Source: Membranipora membranacea (lineage: Eukaryota > Bryozoa > Gymnolaemata > Cheilostomatida > Membraniporidae). From it: 64,000 nt of DNA. Location: contig OU612065.1 in the NCBI GenBank assembly GCA_914767715.1, positions 32,054,001 to 32,118,000 on the forward strand, written 5' to 3'. Every line of letters begins with the position of its first letter. The stretch's first letter is position 1. This document shows positions 1 through 11,731 of this stretch, in pieces. Both the position numbers and the translations under genes were made by a program. The notes beneath the pieces were generated by a model that was given only the letters and a program-made list of their open reading frames with translations, was not told the DNA's origin and did not search any database.

Positions 1-493
1 GGAGGCTTGATTATATATAATAGCATTACTACAGACCTAAACATTGATATTTATGGTTAAATCATGCAGTGCTGGAGATCAAAGCAACTTCTGTATGGGT
101 ATTTAGGGTCAGTACTCAGTTTTCTCCTGTATTGGATATCTAGCGCCTTCATACATCCTCTGATAATTTAGATACTTACACGAGATATTTCTGTGAGTGC
201 TTTTGATAGTTTGCATCTTGATTTATTTATGATTATATAACTGTGCAATCTCTACTACAAAACCTCTCATCTCCTCATGGTGAGGGAGCAGTTTATATCC
301 CCCCCCCCCCACAAATATCAAGGCCACACGCTTAGTTTAACAGATCACACGCTATGTCTATCTAATTCAGATTGGGTTCTTGACTTTTTTTCTCTCTCAA
401 TACAAGACATGTGTATATAGTATGGCCCTTGCTGTTGATTTGCATATTATGATTTTGATTGTGATATGCATGTTTATATCTCATGTGTTGCAG

Positions 494-587
494 AATCACC
501 GGACACAAGACGATAGAATCGGAGCTGGTTAATGGTTTACACACCAGCAACCTAATTGACCAGAGTTGTGTGGACGATATGAGTAAG
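494..587 (+). pseudogene. Isolated copy of PUS1 exon 3 (copy C)
   Basis: This 94-base block matches exon 3 of the complete PUS1 gene (26818-26911), including the acceptor (ttgcag) and the donor (gtatgt). Its frame is open ([12 protein letters not shown], ending in DDMSK), with changes such as VNGLHTSN where the complete gene has VKALHSSN. Unlike the other two partial copies it has no stop codon. The bases at the very start of the window match sequence about 50 bp downstream of PUS1 exon 2 in copy B, so a matching exon 2 probably lies just to the left of the window. No exon 4 follows; caspase-unit sequence does. It is probably a gene fragment, unless an intact gene extends left and splices elsewhere. 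Confidence 0.75.
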
Positions 588-1817
588 GTATGTATGTAAA
601 AAAGCTACTCATGTAGTCTGACATTCCCTAATAATGGAACTTGGTCCGTGTATAACCAGGAGACTAGGTCATATCATTAGTATTGTCACCCTGGGAAAAG
701 TGAAATCAATGGGTTACTCTTCAACATACCCTTATGTTTTGTGTAATCGACTAAGAGATTAGTGATCCGATACTATTTTTAGTGTCCTTCGATGGAGAAC
801 CCACAACTAAGTGCCTCACGTTAGCTGTATCTAATGTCCTGTCCAGGTTTATTGATAAGTGTGTGGTGAAACATGACAAAACTCTTGCCCTGCGAGTATT
901 GACTCCCGTATTGCCTATCAGGAGTTGCCTCCTCTTTTTAAATGAATGAACAACTCCCGGTCATTTGCCAAGATCTATTATTAAATTGGCTTCATGTACG
1001 ATCTTAGTTTTAACTATATTGTGTTTTGAACGCTGTATCAGGAGCGCAGCAACAAATTATGATTAACTTAGCAGTCAGCGCTTTTCTAAGATCCTTTTGA
1101 GTTTGAAAATTGCTTTGCAATCAGCAGCATATTGTTATCATCTTTATGTTATTTTTTCTTCAAGAAATTGTTTCCCTAGGATTGTATCAAACTGTTCACT
1201 ACAAGCCGTTAAGTCTATTGTAACTTTCGAACTTAAAATCCGATCAAAATTGTTCGAGTTATCAACAAAAACCTGGTGTATTAGCTAATGATAACACCAA
1301 TGCTACTTCACCTTCCAATGCTGTTACGTCGCCCACAACCAAATTCCTCCTGTCAAGGCTCATGCTCCATAAAGTGGCCTGTCTAGGTTTATTATTATGT
1401 CTATGTGTATAGCTTGTTTTTTGATTTATGCAGACCGGTGCTCAAATAAAGAAGGTAAGAAAAGCTCAGTAGGTTAAAGAAGAGGAGACGATTAGCCGCA
1501 ATCAGAACCGGATGAATAGAGAGTGCTGAGAACCTCATGTTGAAGATGGTGCGGAACTACTCACTTTGGATAGGTAGATGACAATCCTTAATTCTTGTTT
1601 TCTGGATACTTTTGCACATTTGGTGATTATATAGGGCATTTAAAATCAAATAATGAGTTGAAACCTAGCAAACTTGTTCATTGATGAAAGTTTCAGTCAA
1701 TCTCACCATTTTTCGGATATCAATTGTTAACCTGCTGATTGTGAACTTTTGGACTATTGAGTAAAAAATGTCTCTCTGTCACGCAAAGATCACTAATTGT
1801 CTTATAAATCCTACTAG
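588..1817. other. Gene-free stretch: PUS1 intron 3 copy joined to caspase-unit leader
   Basis: From 588 to about 1060 the sequence is nearly identical to 16141-16600, the intron behind PUS1 exon 3 in copy B. From about 1093 on it matches 9011 onward, the start of the second caspase block, so a duplication junction lies near 1060-1093. A 21-base stretch at 1432-1452 flanked by a good acceptor (atgcag) and donor (gtaaga) would encode TGAQIKK. It is preserved at the matching place in the second block and could be a micro-exon. No other coding signal was seen. Confidence 0.5.
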
Positions 1818-1818
1818 G

Positions 1819-1953
1819 ATGATGGATTTGACTAAACCTATAGTGGTGAAGGAAGCTACACCTAAGAAGTATGCAATCCGGTCGACTGGCAGAAAACGCC
1901 CCACCATTAAGAGATGTTTGTGCTGCATTACAATGACATTATATGGATTTGAG
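1819..1953 (+). other. Possible exon of the caspase-like unit, copy 1 (weak)
   Basis: An open stretch of 45 codons starts at ATG (MMDLTKPIVVKEATPKK), lies behind an acceptor-like cctactag and ends at a donor-like GAG|gtaaat. It is repeated with few changes at 9844-9978. The two blocks are recent duplicates, so this conservation does not prove coding. Its phase-0 end does not join the phase-1 start of the next candidate exon at 2614. I recognise no domain. It could be the first coding exon, or chance. Confidence 0.25.
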
Positions 1954-2613
1954 GTAAATGAACAGCTCACCCTGAAACTTGAGTTTATTGTGAAGAACTG
2001 TCGCTCCAAATCCCATCGCTCAGTTGTATAAATTAACCACATTGAATATAGATATGAAATGGGAGTAACTGACTGACCAACTGTGCTTTATAATCCATCC
2101 AATCAAATTCATAAATTAAAATAATTATATGGCCCCAAATATTATCAATTTTCTTTTGGCGCAATTTTATGAAGCCAACCATCAGTAACCATACATCCAT
2201 ATTATTGTTATCATATGTATGCGCTGTCTAAGCAGACCATACAGTTCCCTAATCTATGACCACGATATACAGCCTTTGCATTTTTCCGAGTACACAGTAT
2301 AAACAGTATATACAGTATATACACAGTATATGACTCACACTATGTATGCCGTAGGATCAATATCAAACGTGATGTAATATATACCGTCACCATATATCTA
2401 TATATCTATGATTGACCATTACCTAAATAAGGTGGCAACAAAGTAGTATCCCATGGTGCAATTCTCTGAATATCATTTTATGAGTATCTATGTTCATTAA
2501 GCTTATGCATCAATCATAGCACCATCATGTTGGAATTATGTTTGTATTTTCTGTTTCTGTGAGATAAGACTTTATTACTTCATTAACTATTGTATGATTT
2601 CTCGATTATCCAG

Positions 2614-2780
2614 GGAAGTCCACCATTAAAACAGACCCAGAGAGGCAGTCTGGTTTTACACCTTGTGGCTATCAGACTATAGACTCTGTGAGTGCTGCAT
2701 TCAGTGCCAGAGCTCAGCCAATCAGATCTCATAACCAGCCATTCTCAAGCTACAGTCCACAGCACTACCAGAGCAGCTTG
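2614..2780 (+). other. Possible exon of the caspase-like unit, copy 1
   Basis: Acceptor ttatccag and donor gtaaga enclose 167 bases that stay open in only one frame, giving a low-complexity, Ser/Gln-rich segment (KSTIKTDPERQSGF, then QPFSSYSPQHYQSSL). The same frame is open in the second block (10651-10817) despite many substitutions, which mildly supports coding. It resembles a flexible linker, not a folded domain. Its phase-0 end does not match the phase-1 start of the next clear exon at 3547, so an exon between them is missing or unrecognised. Confidence 0.4.
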
Positions 2781-3546
2781 GTAAGAGAAGAGATATCATT
2801 TTACCTGATGCCTGATGACATGTGTGATCTGATATAGCATGTTAGATTGGGTACATAGCAGTATGAGTAGTTCAAGTTAACCTTCGGTCCATGGTGCTGT
2901 AAGTGGCATTCTACCACCAATGATAGTTGGTCAGTAATTGATGATCGAATGCCACCAGAACCAATCCTATCCAATGCAAATATGTATGGATATAACTTTC
3001 ATATTCCTGCTTTCTCTTACTCATGGACATTTTATAGTTTTCCACCATGGGATTCCTAATGGGGTTGTGTCAAGAGTTGTCCCTTATTATATGGGGCGCC
3101 GAATAGATGAGACCATAAATTTGCACTTTTTTATATAAGATATCATAGGAGCCAATCACACTTTTTGGTCTGGCAGCCAGGGAAATTAAGATAGAAACAG
3201 AATGAGAGAATTAAACGGGCGAATCATGCTGACCCGCTTTATTGGACAAAATTGACTGCGAATATAATTTGATATTTATAATATTATTTAAATAATAAAT
3301 AAATCATTAGAATAAAAAGAAATAATAATATTCCAGCTTTGAATTTTGAATACTATATAAATTCAACCTGATAATATACAAATAAGTGTTCTTGACTCAA
3401 GTTGAATGAGAGTTCACAATCAACATCCAACAGTAGCTCGATCATGGATAAGGGTGGTTTTGAGACTTGTCTTCTACTCGTGCAACTGCAAAAACTGCAT
3501 ACCTGTCCTCAAATTTAAGTTAATTGACATTTTCTCTAAATTTTAG

Positions 3547-5101
3547 GTCAGAGAGAAATGCTGCTTACTGACACAACCCCTCCCGCACCAGCCAATCAGA
3601 ACCAGCATGGAGTAGATATTGTGCAGCAGCCCCCTGTATCTGATGATGACTTACAAGATGCTGATCCTGCAGATATCTCTACTGCTGACTTCATAATCAT
3701 GCAGTCAAGCTTTGAATGTAAGTAAACTAGGTTTATTTCAGACTGGGTGGTATAAGAGCTCAGAAGGCTACAAGTAGAGGTTTGTGGCATCACATTAAAA
3801 AAAATTGAATCGATAATCCAATTCTACAAAACTACGCTTGCAGCCATCTAAGCAGCGGACTTGACCAAAGTTTGTTTTCACTTACATAAAACCAATTTAT
3901 TCCTGAGAGTGTTTTCACAATACTTGATAGAAGCAGCTCGATGTGAGAAATAATGAGCAATGATGTAATAATTAGGTTGCAACAGAACAGTTGATTCTTT
4001 TTCAGCCAAAAACTCAGATTTAATGACACTGTAATTCTGTTTTTGTTTCCAGCTTTCTCTTCCCCTCGACGAGCTAGCATAGGCTCACCATTCATCAGAA
4101 CACTTGTCACTGTATTCTACAAATATGCTCATCAGCTTCATATGGAGGAACTGGCAGCAACTGTAAGCTTGATCAAGTCAATTCTTATTGCATACTAGAT
4201 ACACAAAACGAGCTATCAGCTGTGTTGGTAGTGTTGTCTGATTGATTTGATGATCAATTTGCTGAATAAATTGAGGAAACTTGTAAACCTTGAGAAGCAT
4301 TTGTCAATCGATTGTTTTTCAAGATATCAGATGATTTTTTATAGATCAGACAGATGGTGGCAAAGATCGGAGTACAGAGAACAGAATATCTGCTCAGAAC
4401 CAGAACATATAACACAGCGAGAGCTCATGTCGCCTCTATGCCTCAGGCTAGATGTACATTTCTTACAGAGAAGCTCTATCTACAACCTGGAGTTAATAGT
4501 AGGACAGAAAACCACCCTGGCTCACTGACAAATGCTGTGTTACCCAATCCAACAGCTACTCGAATTCACCCGGAGTCAGGTAAGTCATTGCTGGGCCTTA
4601 TTTGGTAATGACTCTGATAAGTTACTGTTGGTTATATTCTCTACGTCATTAGAGGGGTACTTGTTCATCAAGTCCTCGGTGTAAAGATGATTGTAGTCCG
4701 GTTACCTGGTTTTATCTGTTTTCAGTCATAATAATTAGTTCTCTTGTGAAGTTCAGGTTTGGTTGATGTGTAATCATTCATTGCCATTTAAGGTATCATA
4801 TGGTGTTTGCAGAAGAAAAGATGACAAGTTTAATTGAATTTCAGGCTTCAGATAGCACATTAAAAAGATTATCCCAAAAAGCAAACTCCATCATAGCCAG
4901 GGAAAGGAAGATGATCATAACAAACAGGTATTAATCGTTGACCTTATCATCCTGGGTGTTCAAAGCTGTAGATATGTTATTGGAAGGTGCCTCACCATTA
5001 CCACTTTTACTATATTTATTGTTGTAGATGAGAAGCTGAGCATAGAGAGAAATGGACAGATAGTTAGACAGGCCACTTTCTATAAGTGGTCAGTAAGATG
5101 A
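3547..5101 (+). CDS. Caspase-like small subunit (p10) exons, copy 1
   Basis: Four exons join in frame: 3547-3717, 4053-4162, 4345-4579 and 5028-5101 (TGA). The first encodes an acidic, Asp-rich linker ending in ADISTADFIIMQSS, matching the caspase start of p10 (EADFLxAYST). The second holds IGSPFIRTLVTVFYKYAHQL, aligned to caspase GSWFIQxLxxxFxxYA. The third begins IRQMVAKIG (caspase xxRVNxxVA) and contains MPQARCTFLTEKLYL, the MPxxxxxLxKxLYF end of caspases. The first exon opens in phase 1 with xGQREM, where the QACRG exon of a caspase would normally join. No catalytic p20 or QACxG is visible upstream. Both p10 tryptophans (SWR, GSW) are Pro here. A tail of about 55 residues follows the usual caspase end. 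Caspase ancestry is likely; protease activity is doubtful. Confidence 0.65.
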
Positions 5102-6489
5102 AATCTATCATCTTCATACTTCTTCTGACTCATCTACTACAATCAGATAGAGATTTAGACAGTTCATGAATGTATGTAAACTCTACACAACAGGTGCTCT
5201 TATTACACTGACCATCATATCAGGTACTAGAAGTTAAATTGATCATACAACATTGTCACAACGTTGGTCTCCACTGTTATAGGATATTTCACAGGGTGAC
5301 AACCTAATCAAGTGGTTTTACAGGAACAAATTCATTATTTTTTATGAGTTATCCATTGACAAATCATTATTATCATATCAAAATTTCACATAATGTTTGA
5401 ATCTATCTTGTATGTATTGGTTTTATACGAGTTACCCAACTTTGCAGAAGTATAGTCGATTTCGGTATCAGTTTCAATTGAGATAAGTGGAATTTCTTTT
5501 TTTGTTCACCCAATCTAGAAAGTTAATCTGTACATGTGAGCATCAATTGTTCCACATTTTCACCTGCCCACCCATTATTCGCTGTATATAGATAGACTAC
5601 TCCAATTCCCTATATGTATATAGGATAGAATGTACCAGTGTGGGGAATTTTAGACTTTGACTGTCATATATATTAAATACTATATTCTATTGGTGCGCTA
5701 TTCTTTCACTATGTTTTGTCTTTTGTAATATTCCTTTGTTGTGATAATTTAGCGCTGCGATTGTAAATATTTTCAACCTGATAATCATCGCTCGTACAAC
5801 TTGTCACTTCATGTTTGCGGCCGGACTAAACCGAATGTGTATACATATTATTTTTACCGGATTAATCAAATTATATCCAGTTTCTCTGTTAGTCTTAGAT
5901 AGTAAGTTAGTACAAATTAAAATCATATCATCATAGTTAATCAAAGACATTTTTATGCCTTGCTGGTAGCCTTGTTTGTAAACAGACTTTTTGACTAGCA
6001 GCTTGCATTGAGCCTACGTGTTCACCGAACAACTTGGATATCGGGATTTATAAAGCCAAGCCCATGCTGGCTATTCTGTCGAGGTGGATTACCCAACACC
6101 AGGTATATGTCAAAGATAAAAAGTAGTTGTTCCTGTGATACTTCAAACTAGTTCTAAAAATTGAAGAAGTAACGCATACCTGATATTTACTGTACTTTGC
6201 AAATATTATAAATGACTCATAGGCCTACAGTATATTAGAATTGTTTCATTGGTACCCTGATTTGCTAGTTGCTACGTACATATACCAATAGAATTACTTG
6301 TACTACTTTGATTCAATCAAGGATTCCTACTGTAACGGTCATTCGCAAGTACAGCACTACTAGACTAAGCAGTACACCATAGAGTAAGATGATTATAAGA
6401 TCTGGTATCAAGGCTCCCGCTGCTGATTCAAAGTTTCTTTCTCTTGTCAAACTGAGTAGATTTTTAGTACCTCCACTTAGCTAAGAATT

Positions 6490-6690
6490 CAGGGCTGTAG
6501 TATAGGAAAACTGAAGGGGAGGCAAAATTTCAGGGCGAGTCCAAAACATCACCAGGAGGGGTGATAGAAGCAATCTTAAGGCATGGTATTAGCAAATGGA
6601 TATGCCAGACGGGCTGATTCTGACATGGATTATTTAATTATAGTGTTTAAGGCCATTGTATTAGCTTTCCAGGGGTGTCAGTGTAGAATC
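6490..6690 (-). mobile_element. hAT-like non-autonomous element, degraded copy
   Basis: Begins CAGGGCTGTAGTATAGG at 6490 and contains GGGCTGATTCTGACATGG. The reverse complement of the latter, CAGAATCAGCCC-type sequence, occurs inside the copies at 19064 and 44832. The far end is not clear, so the right boundary is approximate. Confidence 0.4.
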
Positions 6691-7776
6691 CATAAATCCA
6701 TATCCAAATCCATAAATCCATAATCTTATAAATATTAATGATTTTACATTGCAGTTAAATTTTAAGGTGTTGGGATTTTATTATGAAACTAACGTTGAGT
6801 TAAAAATACACAGAATGATTAACAGCCTTTCAGTAGATAGGATTTTTCAGATGAAAACAACACTTAATGGTGTTTTATTACAACTTTAAATTAACCCTGG
6901 TTTGCGGAGCTTTCTATTTTAGCATCAGCTTATTATTGCATCCCTACCTTCTGCTATATATGATGACCTGAACACCAGAGCGATGAACGAGAATTGAAAT
7001 AATATCATACTACACACTACACACACTACAAGAAGAAAGAGAATATAACGACAAGTTACCACCAACTTCAATAATACTTGCACCAGCTGCACCTTGCCTG
7101 CTACTTATATCATCAAAGTGAAACTACCTGCTTGCACAACAATAATATCATCATCAAAGTGAAACTGCCTGACAAAGCTGCATCATGTATAAACCATTGA
7201 ACACACCAATAAAGATATGCAGCAGCCAGCAGCCACAGCTTCAGGCAGTAGCAACAGGACCGTCGTCCTTTACGGTATCATTGTAAGCAGTAAGCATTAA
7301 GACAGGAGAGCATCAGGACCGTTGTCCTATTCAGCAGTGTTTTAGATTGTCAAGTGAAATCATTGATTGTATAATATGATATAACTGGTATTGTTGTGTA
7401 ATTCTGAGTAATAGCAGCTTTATCTGTGCTATCAGTGCTTATATCAGCACTCATCTGACATTCTAATAACAAAGGATACAAAAAAATAAGGATACGAGTG
7501 CAGAGACGGTCAGGTCAGAATATTTAGAACACCTTTTAATATTTTTTAACCTTATATAAATATTTTATACGTGTATTTTGTCTCAATTGAATTAAATGGT
7601 CAGGGTAATTAAATAAATAATCTTATGCTTTACAGATTGAGTTTATGCCTGTCTGGGTGACGCTTTCACGTACCAGAGTATCAGCAGATATCAAAAGCTG
7701 CAATACATATAACGTGTGATGATTTAAATAGACCGTGTTTTATAATAGCCTTGAATTAAATCTAAATTCAAAAATT

Positions 7777-7970
7777 GAGACGGTGTCTAGTGCATTAAAT
7801 TCAGTGGAGTAGATAAACTCCGTGCCTGTATCATATGTTGTCTGGAAATTAATTGATATCACTCGTAAAGCACACCAGAATATCTTGAGACGCGTGCCTA
7901 GTGTATTAAAATCAGTGGAGTAGATAAACTCTGTGCGTGTATCACATATTGTCAGGATATTAATTGATGA
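7777..7970. repeat. Two-copy direct repeat, period about 112 bp
   Basis: The segments near 7777-7860 and 7889-7970 share the order: gacg, tctagtg/cctagtg, attaaa(a)tcagtggagtagat, aaactc-gtg, tgtatca and attaattgat. They carry scattered substitutions, so this is an old tandem duplication in non-coding DNA. Confidence 0.6.
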
Positions 7971-8229
7971 CCATCAGAATTTATCGGAACAGTGTATCGT
8001 GTATCAGCCTATCGTTTATCAGTGTATCTTTGAGATCCTTCTGTGGGTTATATAACGATTGCATAATTCAAGCGAAGGCTTTCAGTGCTAAAACTAAATA
8101 GAACCCAAAACTTAATAGAAAAGCCCACTCGCTCATCAGAGTAGACTTGGAGCAAGCTAACTACACCTTGTTGTGTACATTGCCCAGTCCGTTTCTCACA
8201 GTCCACAGCCAGGGAAAAAATTCTGCATT

Positions 8230-8400
8230 AGAAGTTGCATTCTCATTAGTGTAAAGGGGACCACTCTTATTATCAAATAAAATGAGTATTTTTGACCAAT
8301 CAGGTGCGGTCTAACATAATTTTATTCTTCACAATTTCAATGTCAGAGGAAGGTCATGATAGTCATGCGTAATTCTTATGAATAAATCCGATTCATAACC
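8230..8400. repeat. Dispersed repeat, copy 1
   Basis: About 170 bp match 23019-23190 at high identity, including AGAAGTTGCATTCTCAT, TTTTTGACCAATCAGGTGCG and TGTCAGAGGAAGGTCATGA. It has no coding potential and no tRNA-like boxes. It is probably a non-autonomous transposon fragment. Confidence 0.65.
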
Positions 8401-8443
8401 ATTGAATTGTACTATTGAGTTCAGTGTTCATAACCTACTACTA

Positions 8444-8500
8444 ACTAGCTTGTCTAATGGTGAGAGGTGAAATTCACCTCTCACCATTAGACAAGCTAGT
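8444..8500. repeat. Perfect 57-bp palindrome (28-bp arms, 1-base spacer)
   Basis: The left arm begins ACTAGCTTGTCTAATGG and ends GAGGTGAA at 8471. One A follows, then the exact reverse complement to 8500. The left arm resembles the bases just downstream of the related dispersed repeat at 23190-23225 (AGCTTTTCTAATGATGAAAG). This suggests that the end of that repeat was duplicated in inverted orientation here. Confidence 0.85.
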
Positions 8501-8505
8501 CAATC

Positions 8506-8775
8506 AGAACAGTTATTGAACTCTCCTTCCTTCATTAAAGGCCCAAACACACTTTAATGTAGATCACTTGTCATGCCATATAATATATATATATGTGTAA
8601 TATAAATAAATTATATATGATAATAGAATTGCTAGTATGATAGTATCATGTTCATATATCCATTAATTGCGCTGTACACCCTGGGTCTTCATACACCAGA
8701 TAGAAAGAGTTTTAATAATACAGCATGGCTCATCTCACTCCAAAATGCATCAGGCAAGACCAAGCAAGTAAATCT
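8506..8775. repeat. Dispersed repeat family R2, copy 1
   Basis: Related segments occur at 13107-13262 and 24289-24545. All share CAGAACAGTTxxTGAACTC, AAAGGCCCA, GTAGATCACxTGTCATG, GAGAATAGAATTGCTA and CCATTAATTGCGCTGT, and vary in a central (TA)n stretch. It lies just left of the second caspase block, and the 13107 copy lies just right of it. Confidence 0.7.
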
Positions 8776-9843
8776 CCGTAATTGAGGGGGGGGGGGGGGG
8801 TTAGTTGACCCAAGTGCTGCATGGACTTGAGAACCTAAACTGCTGTATAGGCATACCCTTAATATAAACCTAGACAAGACACTTATACAACTGAAGTGAG
8901 GCATTTAATTGTAAGGTGTAGTAGCATTGTTGTTATATCATTGCCTTGCAGCTCATAAACCAGGTGTTTTCTTGATTACTTCCATCATCAATTTTGAGCA
9001 GATTTTGAATTTGAAAATTGCTTTGCAATCAGCAGCATATTGTTATCATCTTCATGTTATTTTTTCTTCAAGAAGTTGTTTCCCTCCCTAGGATTGTATC
9101 AAACTGTTCACTACAAGCCGTTAAGTCTCTTGTAAATTTCAAACTTAAAATCCGATCAAAATTGATCGAGGTATCAACAAAAATCTGGTCTATTAGCTGC
9201 AAGGCAATGATAACACCAATGCTACTTCACCTTCCAATGCTGTTACGTCGCCCACAACCAAATTCCTCCCGTCAAGGCTAATGCTCCATATAGTGGCCTG
9301 TATAGGTTTATTATTATGCCTATGTGTATAGCTTGTTTTTTGATTCATGCAGACCGGTGCTCAAATTAAGAAGGTAAGAAAAGCTCAGTAGGTTAAACAA
9401 GAGGAGACGATTAGCCACAATTAGAACCGGATGAATAGAGAGTGCTGAGAACCTCCTATTGAAGATGGCGCAGAACTACTCACTTTGGAAAGGTAGATGA
9501 CAATCCTTAATTCTTAGGAATGCTTTACATAAAACTTTACCATAACTGATGTTACCGTACTTGCCAACAATATTACAGCATGTCTCTGTTTCCTTGCTCA
9601 ATAATTAATACACTACACTACAATGTTTTCTGGATATTTTTGCACATTTGGTGATTTTATATGGCATTTACAATCAAATAATGAGTGGAGACCTAGCAAA
9701 CTTGTTCATTGATGAAAATTTCAGTCAATCTCACTATTTTTCGGATATCAACTGTAAACATGCTGATTGTCAACTTTTGGACTATTGAGTAAAAAATGTC
9801 TCTCTGTCACGCAAAGCTCACTTGTCTTATAAATCCTACTAGG

Positions 9844-9978
9844 ATGATGGATTTGACTAAACCTATAGTGGTGAAGGAAGCTACGCCTAAGAAGTATGCG
9901 TCCTGGTCGACTGGCAGAAAACGCCCTACCATTAAGAGATGTTTGTGCTGCATTACAATGACATTTCATGGATTTGAG
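9844..9978 (+). other. Possible exon of the caspase-like unit, copy 2 (weak)
   Basis: Counterpart of 1819-1953: 45 open codons starting MMDLTKPIVV and ending at GAG|gtaaat, with substitutions such as YASW for YAIR. It has the same phase problem at the next junction as copy 1. Confidence 0.22.
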
Positions 9979-10650
9979 GTAAATGAACAGCTCGCCCTGA
10001 CACTTGAAATCCCATCGCTCAGTCGTATAAATTAACCACATTGAATATAGATATGAAATGGGGGTAACTGACTGACCAAATGTGTCCCAGCTTATGGACA
10101 ACCGCTTCAATGACTTGTCCTCCATGGTTGGATTATTAGAAGGTGCCTTATAATCCATCCAATCAAATAAATAAATGAAAATGTATGGCCCCAAATATTA
10201 ATAATTTTCTTTTGGCACAATTTTATGAAGCCAACCATCAGTAACCATACATCCATATTATTGTTATCATATGTATGCGCTGTCTAAGCAGACAATACAT
10301 TTCCCTAATCTGTGACCACGATATACAGCCTGATGCATTTTTCCGAGTACACAGTATAAGCAGTATATCACTCACACTATATATGCTGTAGGATAAATAT
10401 CAAACGTGATGTTATATATACCATCACCATATATCTATATATCTACGATTGACCATTACCTAAATAAGGTGGCAACAAAGTAGTATATCATAGTGCAATT
10501 CTCTGAATATCATTTTATGAGTATCTATGTTCATTAAGACTATGCATCGATCATAGCATGATCATGTTGGAGTTATGTTTGTATTTTCTGTTTCTGTGAG
10601 ATAAGACTTTATTACTTCATTAACTATTGTGTGATTTATCGATTATCCAG

Positions 10651-10817
10651 GGAAGTCCACCATTAAAACAGACCCAGAGGGGCAGTCTGCTTTTACACCT
10701 CGAGGCTATCATACTACAGACTCTGTCAATGCTGCACTCATTGCCAGAGCTCAGTCAATCAGATTTCATAACCAGCCATTCCCAAGCTACAGCCCACAGC
10801 ACTACCTAAGCTGCTTG
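10651..10817 (+). other. Possible exon of the caspase-like unit, copy 2
   Basis: Counterpart of 2614-2780, with the same acceptor and donor, the same length (167) and the same open frame (KSTIKTDPEGQSAF, ending SPQHYLSCL). It differs from copy 1 at about a dozen codons without a stop. Confidence 0.38.
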
Positions 10818-11731
10818 GTAAGAGAAGAGATAATCATTTTACCTGATGCCTGATGACATGTATGATCTGATATAGCATGTTCGATTGTGTACATAGCAGT
10901 ATGAGCAGTTCAAGTTAACCTTCGGTCCATGCTGCTGTAAGTGGCATTCTACCACCAATGATAGTTGGTCAGTAATTGATGATCGAATGCCACCAGAACC
11001 AATCCTATCCAATGCAGATATGTATGGATATAACTTTCATATTCATACTTATTTTCTATTACTCATGGACATTTTATAGTTTTCCACCATGGGATTCCTA
11101 ATGGGGTTGTGTCAGGAGTTGTCCCTTATTATACGGGCGCTGAACAGATGACACCATAAATTTGCACATTTTTATGTAAGTTATCATAGGAGCAAATCAC
11201 ACTTTTTGGTCTGGCAGCCAGGGAAATTAAGATAGAAACAAAATGAGCGGAATTAAACGGGCGAATTATGCTGACCCGCTTTATTGGACAAAAATTGACT
11301 GCGAATATAATTTGATATTTATAATATTATATAAATAATAAATAAATCTTTAGAATAAAAAGAAATAATAATATTCCAGCTTTGAATTTTGAATACTATA
11401 TAAATTCAACCTGAAAATATTGATTGCAGAAAAGAAATTCAGAATAGCCTATATATATTATATATATCCAGGGTTGCGCAAGCAGTAAGTAAAGCCTATA
11501 TATTGTGTCTATATTCTGCATTAATGATGATTTTTCTTTTAATTAACCAGACAAATAAGTGTTCTTGGCTCAAATTGAATGAGAGTTCACAATCAACATC
11601 CAACAGTTGTAGTTTCGTATATCATATCATGGATAAGGGTGGTTTTGAGACTTGTCTTCTACTCGTGCAACTGCAAAGACTGCTTACCTGTCCTCAAATT
11701 TAAGTTAATTGACATTTTCTCTAAATTTTAG

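Larger units (their letters stand above)
5102..8440. other. Gene-free stretch with dispersed repeats
   Basis: No exon with supporting splice signals or recognisable protein was found. The stretch holds an element with a CAGGGCTGTAG end at 6490, an AT-rich zone around 6700-7700 with short internal duplications (for example two AGGACCG(T/C)(C/T)GTCCT segments near 7256 and 7315), and a dispersed repeat at 8230-8400. Confidence 0.5.

Noticed and set aside
9748-10194. 148-codon open frame on the minus strand opposite the second caspase block
   Set aside because: The corresponding place in block 1 is broken by indels and stops, there are no splice signals, and the predicted sequence has no recognisable features. 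It is antisense to a candidate plus-strand exon.
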